Assembly (NCBI RefSeq): GCF_046483665.1
Contig: NZ_JAWOCR010000028.1
Location: forward strand, 1 to 31,494
Direction: 5' to 3'
Source: Thiohalophilus sp046483665
GTDB taxonomy: Bacteria; Pseudomonadota; Gammaproteobacteria; UBA6429; Thiohalophilaceae
DNA: 31,494 nucleotides
Shown here: positions 14,766 through 23,117 of the stretch, in pieces
How the letters are laid out: every line of letters begins with the position of its first letter
Position numbering within the stretch: the first letter of the stretch is position 1
Notes under the pieces: generated by a model
What the model saw: the letters and a program-made list of their open reading frames with translations, nothing else
Database searches by the model: none
Told to the model about the DNA's origin: nothing
Program-made: the position numbers and the translations under genes

Positions 14766-15587
14766 ATGCATGTGCTTTTTATTGGTGATGTTGTTGGAGA
14801 ACCCGGATTTCGTGCGATAGCTACATACTTGCCACATCTGGTCAGTAAGTATGATGTTGAGCTCGTTATTGCGAATGCGGAAAACATTGCTGATGGAAAT
14901 GGTGTAACTCGCTCCACGGCAAACGCTTTGTTTGAGCATGGCGTAGATGTTCTCACTAACGGTAATCACGCCTGGGACAAAAAAGAAGCGCTTGATTACA
15001 TAAAATCCGAACCCCGTCTTCTTCGGCCGCACAACTATCCTGCAGGAACTCCGGGAAGTGGCTGGTGCATCTTTACGACGAAACACGGTCATAAAGTCGG
15101 CATATTAAACCTTCTTGGAAATCTATTTATGCCAGGAGATCTGGCCTGCCCTTTTGCTACGGCCCTCCAGGCACTGGAACAAAAGCCCGAGGATGTTAAG
15201 GTTATCATCGTGGATGTTCATGCCGAAGTCGCCAGCGAAAAAATCGGAATGGGCTGGTACCTCGATGGGAAAGTGTCGGCTGTGGTGGGTACCCATACTC
15301 ACGTTCCGACTGCCGATGAGCGCATATTGCCAAAAGGCACCGGCTATATCACTGATGTAGGCATGAGCGGTTGCTACGACTCGATTGTTGGACTGGATAC
15401 CCAAAAAATGCTCAATCGTTTGATAGATAAGCAACCGGAATCAATGTCGGTTGCCGAGGGCAAGGCGACATTATGTGCGGTCATGCTGGACATCGATGAG
15501 ATAAGCGGACGTTGTCGCGAAATATTCCGACTTCGCGTTGCTGAATCTGATATGGATAGCGGAATGGACGAACTCAGACTGGTCTGA
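14766..15587 (+). CDS. ymdB: YmdB-type metallophosphoesterase (TIGR00282 family)
   Basis: This 273-residue calcineurin-like phosphoesterase is of the kind shown in Bacillus to hydrolyse 2',3'-cyclic nucleotides. Metal-binding motifs occur in order: GDVVG (Asp8), NAEN (Glu39, Asn40), TNGNH (Asn67, His68), VDVHAE, and GTHTHVPT near residue 175. The C-terminal part (GMSGCYDSIVG) is conserved in the family. It stands alone with its own promoter and marks the return to ordinary genes after the thiocyanate locus. The family assignment is secure; the physiological substrate in this organism is not. Confidence 0.93.
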   Translation: MHVLFIGDVVGEPGFRAIATYLPHLVSKYDVELVIANAENIADGNGVTRSTANALFEHGVDVLTNGNHAWDKKEALDYIKSEPRLLRPHNYPAGTPGSGWCIFTTKHGHKVGILNLLGNLFMPGDLACPFATALQALEQKPEDVKVIIVDVHAEVASEKIGMGWYLDGKVSAVVGTHTHVPTADERILPKGTGYITDVGMSGCYDSIVGLDTQKMLNRLIDKQPESMSVAEGKATLCAVMLDIDEISGRCREIFRLRVAESDMDSGMDELRLV

Positions 15588-15898
15588 TTGCACGCACTCG
15601 TCCGAATGATCAGACTTTGACTTCCAAATACGCATTTTGAATACCCGTCGATTTTCCCGGATAGCCTGGATCAACGAATAACGCGAGCGATTCAGATCCT
15701 GCCGGTGTCGGCTCGATCCGCTTCGCCTGGTCCCCCTGCGAAGGGTGATCAGGTATGGGTAACTTTTATCTGGTCAGCAGCCGATAATAAAAACTGCGTT
15801 GCGCAGGGTGTGGCGCGCCTTTCTGTCCGGCATGAATTCTATTCATGACGGGGGCGGGATTTTTCGCCGCTATGTGGCTCACTCTACAGGCGTAAAGC
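15588..15898. other. Gap without recognised genes
   Basis: About 310 bases between ymdB and the tRNA terminator. A short CTGCG/CGCAG hairpin occurs near 15795, and a palindromic GCATGAATTCTATTCATGAC lies near 15830. No plausible coding frame, promoter or repeat with a match elsewhere in the window was seen. Confidence 0.5.
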
Positions 15899-15930
15899 AA
15901 AAAGCCCATACTATATAGTATGGGCTTTTA
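15899..15930 (-). terminator. Intrinsic terminator of tRNA-Arg
   Basis: AAAGCCCATACTAT and ATAGTATGGGCTTT (15901-15928) form a perfect 14-base palindrome. On the minus strand it is followed by a run of T, immediately beyond the tRNA 3' end. It could act in both directions. Confidence 0.8.
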
Positions 15931-15936
15931 TTGGTA

Positions 15937-16013
15937 TGGCGCGCCCGACAGGATTCGAACCTGTGACCTTCGGTGTCGGAGACCGATACTCTATCCAGCT
16001 GAGCTACGGGCGC
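15937..16013 (-). tRNA. tRNA-Arg (anticodon CCG)
   Basis: The minus strand folds as a full cloverleaf. The 7-bp acceptor stem GCGCCCG/CGGGCGC is followed by discriminator G and an encoded CCA. The D arm contains AGCTCAGCTGGATAGAGT, the anticodon loop is CTCCGAC with anticodon CCG at 15977-15979, and the T loop is GGTTCGAATCC. It reads CGG arginine codons. A TATAGT box lies 3 bases upstream on the minus strand (16017-16022). No truncated copy of its 3' end was seen elsewhere in the window. Confidence 0.97.
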
Positions 16014-16020
16014 ATAACTA

Positions 16021-16051
16021 TACCCCAGTAAAACCATTGGTTTTATGGGTA
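16021..16051. other. Inverted repeat upstream of tRNA-Arg
   Basis: TAAAACCA and TGGTTTTA are perfect 8-base arms around one base (16029-16045), flanked by TACCC and GGGTA. It lies just upstream of the tRNA -10-like box, so it may influence tRNA transcription. Its function is unknown. Confidence 0.35.
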
Positions 16052-16222
16052 AAGACAGGGCGTAGCTTACCTTTCCTGTTATATTTCGTCCACACGCGAA
16101 TCGGGTTCTGCCGGGGCGGTGGTGGCGGGAGTGGTTTGCGATTATAATTGGCGCCAGATTTGATATCGGCCGGGCACCTTTCAGGCGCCGGCCTCAAGTG
16201 ACCTAACGTAGAGGGGATCAAC

Positions 16223-16693
16223 GTGGATCAAAAAGACACGGATTTTATGAAGATATTTGTGGGGATTCTGATTGGCCTGCTGGTCTTCATGGTGCTGGCC
16301 ATCATTTTTGCCAATGCCATCAGTAACAAGGATTCCGTGGATGTCCAGAATGATTCGCGGGTCCAGGCGTCCATCGAGGAACGGATTGCCCCGATTGGCG
16401 AGGTCAATACCGCCGAGGTCACTCAACAAACCGCCGATGCCGGCGGGGGTGCCGGTGATGGCAAATCCGTCTATGACTCGGCCTGTATGGCCTGTCACGC
16501 TTCCGGGGCGGCCGGCGCGCCGATACTGGGCGACAAGGGCGCCTGGGAGGATCGCATCGCCAAGGGTGACGATACCCTGTTCGACCACGCCATCAACGGC
16601 TTCAAGGGCATGCCGCCCAGAGGCGGTAACGCCGATCTGAGTGACGAGGAAGTCAAGGCCGCCGTGGAATACATGGTCGACGAAAGCCAATAG
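16223..16693 (+). CDS. Membrane-anchored cytochrome c5-type monohaem protein
   Basis: This 156-residue c-type cytochrome has one N-terminal membrane segment (about residues 9-31) that anchors it on the periplasmic face. An Ala/Gly-rich linker leads to a class I haem domain. The haem motif is CMACH (residues 88-92), and Met130 in FKGMPPRGG is the expected axial ligand. SDEEVKAAVEYMV at the C-terminus is typical of cytochrome c5. Translation starts at GTG 16223 after GAGGGG. A TATAAT at 16143-16148 may be its -10 box. It probably carries electrons to terminal oxidases. It is adjacent to, but not visibly part of, the sulfur genes. Confidence 0.92.
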   Translation: MDQKDTDFMKIFVGILIGLLVFMVLAIIFANAISNKDSVDVQNDSRVQASIEERIAPIGEVNTAEVTQQTADAGGGAGDGKSVYDSACMACHASGAAGAPILGDKGAWEDRIAKGDDTLFDHAINGFKGMPPRGGNADLSDEEVKAAVEYMVDESQ

Positions 16694-16754
16694 CCGCCCT
16701 TCGGCCCATCCCCCTTCGGGGAGTGACGAGTTACGAGGGCCGAGGAAGTAATAA

Positions 16755-16787
16755 GAAAAAGCCGGGCATTGCCCGGCTTTTTCTTTT
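16755..16787 (+). terminator. Intrinsic terminator after cytochrome c5 gene
   Basis: GAAAAAGCCGGGC (16755-16767) pairs with GCCCGGCTTTTTC (16771-16783) around ATT, followed by TTTT. It lies about 60 bases beyond the cytochrome stop codon and forms a strong, possibly bidirectional terminator. Confidence 0.9.
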
Positions 16788-16837
16788 GGCGGATATTTTC
16801 AGTTGTTATGTTTTTGCTGGCACCTGGCACCTATCTT

Positions 16838-16934
16838 GTGGGAGGGGCTTGTAGCCGCGACCTCTGGAACTGTGGCGGGTCGCCGATGGAATCGCCTCCC
16901 ACAGCTCCAGGCAGAAGCCTGGTCTACTAACCTC
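16838..16934. repeat. 97-bp REP-like direct repeat, copy 1
   Basis: The copy begins GTGGGAGGGGCTTGTAGCCG and contains the partly complementary GGCGATTCCATCGGCGA/GAATCGCCTCCCAC elements, so it can fold on itself like a repetitive extragenic palindrome. It matches copy 2 at 95 of 97 positions. It is followed by degenerate CTCTGAA-like units. A small frame through it is not a gene. Confidence 0.85.
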
Positions 16935-17063
16935 AGAACTCTGAACCCTGAACCCGGCAGGTAGGCCCGATATAGCGCAGCGGTATCGGGCATTTTTCGG
17001 GTTGCCGGACACCGCTTCGCTCAGTCCGGCCTACTGGCAGCCAGCTTCCTCTGCCTGCTGGGT

Positions 17064-17160
17064 GTGGGAGGGGCTTGTAGCCGCGACCTCTGGAACTGTG
17101 GCAGGTCGCCGATGGAATCGCCTCCCACAGTTCCAGGCAGAAGCCTGGTCTACTAACCTC
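17064..17160. repeat. 97-bp REP-like direct repeat, copy 2
   Basis: This is the same sequence as copy 1, in the same orientation, with only two substitutions. About 130 bases of unrelated sequence separate the two. The near identity indicates recent duplication or gene conversion. It runs straight into the heptamer array at 17158. Confidence 0.85.
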
Positions 17161-17199
17161 TGAACTCTGAACTCTGAACTCTGAACTCTGAACTCTGAA
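17158..17199. repeat. Heptamer tandem repeat (CTCTGAA)x6
   Basis: Six perfect uninterrupted copies of CTCTGAA fill 42 bases, ending 9 bases before the rep stop codon at 17208. A degenerate version of the same unit follows REP copy 1. Perfect short arrays like this commonly vary in copy number. Lying outside the reading frame, it would not alter the protein, but it could affect the 3' end of the rep transcript. Confidence 0.9.
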
Positions 17200-17207
17200 C
17201 CCGGAAC

Positions 17208-19229
17208 TCACGACTCTGTCCCTGCCAGCATGCTGCGCAGGTTGGCCAGATGCGCCTGGCCGCGTTGCTGGCGCTCTTCGGGATCTATTTCCACGCCTTC
17301 GCCGGACCATTTAAGATCCTCTTCCGGTAATTCATCGATGAATCGGCTCGGGCTGCACTCCTGCATTTCACCATGGCGTTTGCGCTGGTTGGTATAAGTC
17401 AGGGTCAGGGTTTTCTGGGCGCGGGTAATGCCGACATAGGCGAGCCGGCGCTCCTCTTCCAGGTTTTCTTCCTCGATACTGCTGCGGTGGGGTAGCAGCA
17501 TCTCCTCCATGCCGACCAGGTAGACATGGGGAAATTCCAGCCCCTTGGCGGCGTGCAGGGTCATCAGGTGCACCCGGTTGCCGCGCTCGTCCTCCTCGTT
17601 ACGATCCAGGGTATCAAGTAACGTGAGCTTGGCCACCAGTTCATTGAGCGAGGCCTCCGGATTGGCTTTGGCCAGGCGCTCGATCCAGTTGGCCAGTTCG
17701 TTGACGTTATCCAGCTTGCGTTCGGCAATGATCTCGTCGCGACTGTTATCCAGCAGATAACGCTCGTAATCGATATCGACGATCAGGCGTTTGACCACCG
17801 AGGCGGGTGCGTCTCCTTCGGCCTGATGCTGCAGATCCAGGATCCAGTGACAGAAGCGTTGCAGCTTCTCGGCAGCCCGGTCGCTCAGTACCTGGCTCAG
17901 GCCAAACTCCATGGCAGACACGAACAGGCTGTGGCCGCGGCCCATGGCATATTCGGTCAGCTTCTCCAGCGTGGCGGGGCCCAGTTCCCGGCGCGGGGTG
18001 TTGATGATCCGCCGAAACGCATTGTCATCATCCGGATTGGTAATCAGCTTGAGATAGGACATGATGTCCTTGATTTCGGTATAGGCGAAAAACGAGGTGC
18101 CGCCGCTCAGGTAATAGGGAATGTCGTGTTCGCGCAGGGCCTGTTCGAACAGCCGGGACTGGTGGTTGCCGCGATAGAGAATGGCATAATCGGCATACTG
18201 CGTACGCTGTACGAACATGTGATGCATGATCTCCGAGATCACCTGCTCCGCTTCGTGCTGATCGTGTCGGGTACGAATCACCCGGATCGGATCGCCGTAA
18301 CCCAGCTCGCTCCACAAGCGTTTTTCGAAGACATGCGGATTGCTGGCGATCAGCCGGTTAGCGGCCTTGAGGATACAGCCGGTGGAGCGGTAGTTCTGTT
18401 CCAGCTTGATTACTTTCAGGTTAGGATAATCCTGTTGCAACAGCGACAGGTTCTCCGGCTGGGCGCCCCTCCAGGCATAGATGGACTGATCGTCGTCACC
18501 CACTACGGTCAGATTGCCACGCACACCGCACAGCTGCTTGACCAGTTCGTACTGGGTGGAGTTGGTGTCCTGGTATTCGTCCACCAGCAGATGACGAATG
18601 CGGTTTTGCCAGCGCTCGAGAATCTCCGGGTGTTCGCGAAACAGGATCACCGGCAGCATGATCAGATCGTCGAAGTCGACCGCGTTGTAGGTCTTCAGAT
18701 AATGGCGATACTGTTCGTACAGCAGGGCCGCCGCGGTTTTGTTCGCATCGCCGTCCGCCAGTTGCAGCGCCTGTTCGGGCAGGACGAATTCGCTTTTCCA
18801 GCGCGAAATCTGCCACAACATACGGTCGGCCTGGCCACCGTCATCACCGAAGGAGCGCTTCATCAGTTCCTTGAGCAGATGCGTGCTGTCGGCGCTGTCG
18901 TAAATGGAAAATCCGGATTTGTACTCCAGTGCCTTGTATTCGCGACGCAGAATATCCAGTCCCAGAGTATGAAAGGTGGAGACCCGCAGTCCCTTGCCGG
19001 CATCGCCGCGCAGTAGCTTGCCGACCCGTTCTTTCATCTCCCGTGCGGCCTTGTTGGTAAAGGTCACCGCGGCGATGTGTCGCGCGTCGATGGCGCAGCT
19101 CTGAATCAGATAGGCGATCTTGTGGGTGATAACCCGGGTCTTGCCGCTACCGGCTCCGGCCAGCACCAGGCAGGGTCCGTCGATATGGCGCACGGCCTGG
19201 TTTTGTCGGGGATTGAGAATCGTGGACAT
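17208..19229 (-). CDS. rep: ATP-dependent DNA helicase Rep
   Basis: This superfamily 1A 3'-5' helicase helps replication forks past obstacles. From the start I chose (19229, MSTILNPRQNQAV) it has 673 residues, the same as E. coli Rep; an ATG 22 codons earlier adds a non-conserved leader. Motifs are Walker A AGAGSGKT (24-31), motif Ia AVTFTNKAAREMKERV, motif II LLVDEYQDTN, motif III VVGDDDQSIYAWRGA, motif IV KLEQNYRST, motif V LMTLHAAKGLEFPHVYLVG and motif VI RRLAYVGITRAQ. RNPHVFEKRLWSELGYG-like and DIPYYLSGGTSFF segments favour Rep over UvrD. It is intact and unlinked to its neighbours. Confidence 0.95.
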   Translation of the reverse strand: MSTILNPRQNQAVRHIDGPCLVLAGAGSGKTRVITHKIAYLIQSCAIDARHIAAVTFTNKAAREMKERVGKLLRGDAGKGLRVSTFHTLGLDILRREYKALEYKSGFSIYDSADSTHLLKELMKRSFGDDGGQADRMLWQISRWKSEFVLPEQALQLADGDANKTAAALLYEQYRHYLKTYNAVDFDDLIMLPVILFREHPEILERWQNRIRHLLVDEYQDTNSTQYELVKQLCGVRGNLTVVGDDDQSIYAWRGAQPENLSLLQQDYPNLKVIKLEQNYRSTGCILKAANRLIASNPHVFEKRLWSELGYGDPIRVIRTRHDQHEAEQVISEIMHHMFVQRTQYADYAILYRGNHQSRLFEQALREHDIPYYLSGGTSFFAYTEIKDIMSYLKLITNPDDDNAFRRIINTPRRELGPATLEKLTEYAMGRGHSLFVSAMEFGLSQVLSDRAAEKLQRFCHWILDLQHQAEGDAPASVVKRLIVDIDYERYLLDNSRDEIIAERKLDNVNELANWIERLAKANPEASLNELVAKLTLLDTLDRNEEDERGNRVHLMTLHAAKGLEFPHVYLVGMEEMLLPHRSSIEEENLEEERRLAYVGITRAQKTLTLTYTNQRKRHGEMQECSPSRFIDELPEEDLKWSGEGVEIDPEERQQRGQAHLANLRSMLAGTES

Positions 19230-19544
19230 GAACGCTGACAACTCCTGCTGAGGGAACATTGTAGTGGGGGTCGCCGGTGCGGTCGATATTGACATTCGGG
19301 TCCGGATAGCGCAGCTTTCGGGCAGCAGGGTGGGGATACAAGTTGTTGTTTAATATAGTCTATTGCCTCGGAATGAGATGGTTGCAAAAGGTCGGGGTAT
19401 TAACCTGTCGTGTTGTTTGCCTCGATTGAGGCTGTCCGTGGCCCGGCAATACTGGCGGCGCACAATCTGTGGGTCAGACGACAGGGGCCAGTGCGCGTAA
19501 CCAGGCATTCAGCCAGGACCGGGTCACTGGAACACGGCCCTTTG

Positions 19545-20015
19545 TTAAATCGGGTGACTGAAATGCCCGTGCCGGGCGCTGTGCATCATGTAGCGAAAAT
19601 CATCCCCGGTGACGTGGACCAGTTCGGCGTGGTCGCCCGCTTCGAAATAGACATCGGGCGACGCTTCCAGGCTTTCGTCCACTGCCGCATCAAAGCCGTA
19701 GGCCTCGGCGATGGGAGGTATGGCGCCTCTGGAGCAGTCGTCGAACAGATCCGCGATCTCTTTTTCCGTGGCCATGCGCAGTTTGCGATGCAGACTGCGG
19801 TTGAGTTTATCCAGATCCAGCCTGTGCGAGGCGGGGACCACCGCCACCAGATAACCCTGCTCATCTTTGAGTACGACGGGTTTGGCAAACCGGTGACCCG
19901 GGACATGGGCCCTGGCGGCGGTGCGCAGGCTGCCAGTGACAAAGGCGTGATGAAGCAGTTCGTAATCCACGCCTTTCCATTCCAGGTATTCCAGAAGCCG
20001 CAGGGACATGGTCAT
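19545..20015 (-). CDS. YbaK/aminoacyl-tRNA editing-domain protein
   Basis: This 156-residue stand-alone editing domain belongs to the YbaK/ProX family, which removes wrongly attached amino acids from tRNA. The conserved lysine is Lys45 in GHRFAKPVVLKDEQG, followed by VAVVPASHRLDLDKL and the family's Gly-rich GAIPPIAEAYG. The C-terminal 30 residues are His-rich (MMHSARHGHFSHP). A strong site (AGGAGGTG) precedes the ATG. It is apparently monocistronic. Which mischarged tRNA it acts on cannot be judged here. The 19230-19544 stretch on its 3' side holds no recognised gene. Confidence 0.85.
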   Translation of the reverse strand: MTMSLRLLEYLEWKGVDYELLHHAFVTGSLRTAARAHVPGHRFAKPVVLKDEQGYLVAVVPASHRLDLDKLNRSLHRKLRMATEKEIADLFDDCSRGAIPPIAEAYGFDAAVDESLEASPDVYFEAGDHAELVHVTGDDFRYMMHSARHGHFSHPI

Positions 20016-20131
20016 GATGACACCTCCTGTTTATTCGTCGGTTTCTCTGACTATAGTCGACAATCGCCGGCTGCAAAGCAGTGACAGGCATGATAAAACA
20101 GTCAACACATTGCCAATAAACATGACTTATT

Positions 20132-21052
20132 ATGCCGGGTGAAGAACTGCGTTTTATTACTGCCAGTGACGGGGTGCGACTGGGCTACAAGCTGGTCAGC
20201 CAGGGTTTGCGGGCACCTACGCTGGTCATGATCCACGGCCTGGCCAGCAATCACAGCCGCTGGAGCGAATTTGTTGCCAACACCGACCTGCGCCGTGACT
20301 GGAATCTGTTGCGTCCGGACCTGCGCGGCCACAGCTATTCGATGACCCGCAAGACCTATCACCGTGAGCACTGGTGTGAGGATCTGGCCGCGGTTCTGCA
20401 GCAGGAAGGTCTGCAAAACGTGGCGATCATCGGTCACAGTCTGGGTGCCCAGATTGCCATGGACTTCGCCCTGCGTTACCCGGCATTGTGCGGCGGGCTG
20501 ATTCTGCTCGATCCGGTCTTCCCCGAGCTGTTGCATGGGCGACTGGGCAAGGCGCGCCGTTTGCGACCGTTGCTGTGGCTGATCGTCAGGTTATTACGTC
20601 TGGGTTACGCACTGGGCCTGGGCCAGCGCGAGTTTCCGATTCGCGATCTGCACGCGCTGGATGTCAAAACCCGCGAACTGCTCAAGCAGACCTCGGCCTC
20701 GGAAATCGCCCGCCTGTATACCAATCCGCGGGTGGATCTGGAATTCATTCCGCTGGCCAACTACCTGCAGGATGTGCTGGAGGTGGTACGTCCGCTGCCC
20801 GAATATTCCCGGATTACCCAACCGGTGCGGGTGCTGCTTTCCACCGGGACCTCGCTGAGCGATCACCGCACGCTGGAGGCGAAGATCGCCCGCATTCCTC
20901 ATAGCGACATCGTGCCGGTGCACTGTAATCACTGGCCCATGACCGAAAAGCCCGGGGAAGTTCGCCAGATCATCGAGTCCACCTGCCGACAGTGGGAGGC
21001 GGAAGGTCAAGTCCCCGTGGCGGCTGTCGATAACCTCAAGACAACTGAATAA
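20132..21052 (+). CDS. Alpha/beta hydrolase
   Basis: This 306-residue alpha/beta-hydrolase-fold protein has the oxyanion region IHGLASNHSRW (residues 34-44), the nucleophile elbow GHSLG (Ser103), and a C-terminal His (264 or 267) in VHCNHWPMTEKP as the probable catalytic base. The acid is probably Asp127 or Asp244. The lid (residues 130-200) is Leu/Arg-rich. No signal peptide is seen, so it is cytoplasmic. It lies 27 bases ahead of the small Rossmann gene and may be cotranscribed. Esterase, haloalkane or epoxide activity cannot be told apart. Confidence 0.85.
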   Translation: MPGEELRFITASDGVRLGYKLVSQGLRAPTLVMIHGLASNHSRWSEFVANTDLRRDWNLLRPDLRGHSYSMTRKTYHREHWCEDLAAVLQQEGLQNVAIIGHSLGAQIAMDFALRYPALCGGLILLDPVFPELLHGRLGKARRLRPLLWLIVRLLRLGYALGLGQREFPIRDLHALDVKTRELLKQTSASEIARLYTNPRVDLEFIPLANYLQDVLEVVRPLPEYSRITQPVRVLLSTGTSLSDHRTLEAKIARIPHSDIVPVHCNHWPMTEKPGEVRQIIESTCRQWEAEGQVPVAAVDNLKTTE

Positions 21053-21079
21053 ATAAGAACAGACGCGAGGTTATACACC

Positions 21080-21475
21080 ATGAGCGAGACAATTAAAGTG
21101 GCACTGCTGGGACTGGGCAATGTGGGCCAGCAGTTTGCCGAGGCCTTTCTGGAGATCATCCAGGAAAAGGGGAAACCGGTTGAAATCGTGGCCGTCGCGC
21201 ACCGCCATCTCGACTCGCCGGTGGCGCTGGGTTTTTCCCAGAGTGGCGTCCCCGTCTACGAGGATCCGCTGGAGGTCGCCAACCTCGGCGAAAAGGTGGA
21301 TATTATTTTCGATGTAACCGGTGATGAAAGCCTGCGTCAGAGCCTGCGCCAGGCGATGGCCGACTCCAACAACCGCCATACGGTGATTGTGCCCGAGAAC
21401 GTGGCCAAGCTGATGTACCTGTTCTTCGAGGAAGGCAACCAGCTGCTCGGCGGCGAGGTCGGCGGCGGCTATTGA
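21080..21475 (+). CDS. Stand-alone NAD(P)-binding Rossmann-domain protein
   Basis: This 131-residue protein consists almost only of a Rossmann domain, with the motif LLGLGNVGQQFAEAF (residues 9-23), then VAVAHRHLDSP and VDIIFDVTGDESLRQSLRQA. It resembles the N-terminal NAD-binding half of homoserine dehydrogenase and aspartate dehydrogenase-like proteins but stops before any catalytic domain, ending EGNQLLGGEVGGGY. The end seems natural: no continuing frame follows, and comM begins within a few bases on the other strand. It may act as a redox or NAD sensor. The function is unknown. Confidence 0.7.
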   Translation: MSETIKVALLGLGNVGQQFAEAFLEIIQEKGKPVEIVAVAHRHLDSPVALGFSQSGVPVYEDPLEVANLGEKVDIIFDVTGDESLRQSLRQAMADSNNRHTVIVPENVAKLMYLFFEEGNQLLGGEVGGGY

Positions 21476-21478
21476 GTC

Positions 21479-23008
21479 TCAGGAACCGGACAACTGTTGC
21501 AATGGCCGATCCAGCTTGCGATAGCCAATCGCCTCGCTGATGTGCGCGGTGCTGATCTGCTCGGCACCGGCCAGATCGGCGATAGTCCGGGCAAGCTTCA
21601 AAACGCGATGGTAGGCCCGGGCCGATAATCCCAGTCGGCTGATCGCCGTTTGCAGCAGCCGGGCCGGTTCGGCCTCCAGCGGACAAACCTGTTCCAGCCG
21701 GGTGTTGTCCAGTCTCGCATTGGCCATGCCACTGCGTGTCAGTTGTCGGCTGCGGGCGGTTTCCACCCGCTCGCGAACCTGGGCACTGGACTCTTCCCTG
21801 TGTTGAGTCTCCCGATGCAGCACCTCCAGGGAAACACTCGGCACCTCTACATGCATGTCGATACGATCCAGCAGCGGCCCCGACAACTTGGCCCGGTAGC
21901 GGGCGACCTGGTCGGGGGTGCAGCGACAGCGGCCGCTGGCATCGCCGTAGTAGCCGCATGGACAGGGGTTCATGGCGGCGATCAACTGGAAGCGGGCCGG
22001 GAAGTCTGCCTGGCGCGTGGCCCGCGAGATGGTAATCATGCCGCTCTCCAGCGGTTCGCGCAGCACTTCCAGAACACGGCGATCGAATTCGGGCAGCTCA
22101 TCCAGAAACATTACCCCGTAATGGGCCAGCGAGATTTCCCCTGGCCGGGGGTGACTGCCGCCGCCCACCAGCGCGACCGCCGAGGCGGTGTGATGCGGAG
22201 CGCGAAACGGGCGGACCTTCCAGCGGCTGCGATCGAAGCCCTGATGACTGATGGATTGCACCACCGCACTTTGCATTGCCTCTTCATCGCTCATGCTCGG
22301 CAGAATGCCGGGCAGGCGACGCGCCAGCATCGATTTGCCGGTACCCGGCGGGCCGATCATCAACAGACTGTGTTCCCCGGCAGCGGCAATCTCCAGCGCT
22401 CGCCTGGCCTGATGCTGGGCACGCACCTCGCTCAGATCCGGCTGCGGGGCGGCTGCGGTGGCTGGTGTATCATCCGCTTCCCCCGGCGCCAGTCTCTGCT
22501 GGCCGACCAGGTGAGCGCAGACCTCGCTTAAATGATCCGCAGCCATGACTTCAGCGGCCCCCACCAGGGCGGCTTCGGCCAGGTTATCGCGCGGCACGAT
22601 CAGGCAGCGCCCGGCCTGACTGCTGTGCAGCGCAGCCGGTAAGGTACCGCGCACGGGACGCAATTGCCCGCCGAGGGCCAGTTCGCCCAGGAACTCATAC
22701 TTTTCCAGTTCATTGGCGGGAAGCTGACCGGAGGCAGCCAGAATCCCCAGAGCAATGGCCAGATCGAACCGGCCGCCCTCCTTGGGCAGATCGGCCGGTG
22801 CCAGGTTGACGGTAATGCGGCGGGCGGGATATTCAAAACGGCTGTTGATCAGGGCGGCCCGCACCCGGTCCTTGCTCTCTTTGACCTCGGTCTCCGGCAG
22901 GCCGACGATAGAGAGTCCGGGCAGACCATTGGAGAGATGGGTTTCCACGCTGACCAGCGGGGCGTCCACGCCGCACTGGGCGCGGGTATAGACTACGGCG
23001 AGACTCAT
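21479..23008 (-). CDS. comM: ComM/YifB family Mg-chelatase-like AAA+ ATPase
   Basis: This hexameric branch-migration helicase promotes integration of incoming DNA during natural transformation. The 509-residue form starting MSLAVVYTRAQCG (ATG at 23008 after AGGGA) matches the usual length of about 506; a start 14 codons upstream is less likely. An N-terminal Lon-protease-like domain (VETHLSNGLPGLSIVGLPE) precedes the AAA+ core with Walker A GPPGTGKS (219-226), Walker B VMFLDELPEF and the C-terminal helical lid. A zinc-finger-like CPCGYYGDASGRCRC, with four Cys, is present as in the family. Competence genes are not otherwise in view. Confidence 0.95.
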   Translation of the reverse strand: MSLAVVYTRAQCGVDAPLVSVETHLSNGLPGLSIVGLPETEVKESKDRVRAALINSRFEYPARRITVNLAPADLPKEGGRFDLAIALGILAASGQLPANELEKYEFLGELALGGQLRPVRGTLPAALHSSQAGRCLIVPRDNLAEAALVGAAEVMAADHLSEVCAHLVGQQRLAPGEADDTPATAAAPQPDLSEVRAQHQARRALEIAAAGEHSLLMIGPPGTGKSMLARRLPGILPSMSDEEAMQSAVVQSISHQGFDRSRWKVRPFRAPHHTASAVALVGGGSHPRPGEISLAHYGVMFLDELPEFDRRVLEVLREPLESGMITISRATRQADFPARFQLIAAMNPCPCGYYGDASGRCRCTPDQVARYRAKLSGPLLDRIDMHVEVPSVSLEVLHRETQHREESSAQVRERVETARSRQLTRSGMANARLDNTRLEQVCPLEAEPARLLQTAISRLGLSARAYHRVLKLARTIADLAGAEQISTAHISEAIGYRKLDRPLQQLSGS

Positions 23009-23117
23009 GACAGTTTCCCTTGTCCGTGGCAGGCCGGAGATGACCCGCAACTTTTCCTTGTCGTCTTCCGATTTTTATACGAACCGCCGGCGGATGCAAC
23101 CGTTTGACCAGGAACTC

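Noticed and set aside
15920..16147. A 75-codon plus-strand reading frame with GAPDRIRTCDLRCRRP
   Set aside because: It is the antisense translation of tRNA-Arg(CCG), a common false gene call.
16933..17310. Minus-strand frames containing repeated SSEFRVQ
   Set aside because: They translate the CTCTGAA heptamer array and the REP-like repeat. No homologous protein family is implied.
17826..19016. A 396-codon plus-strand frame opposite rep
   Set aside because: It lies fully antisense to the clearly conserved Rep helicase and has no recognisable domain; long shadows are expected at this GC content. The same applies to 21650-22531 opposite comM and 19410-20084 opposite the ybaK-like gene.
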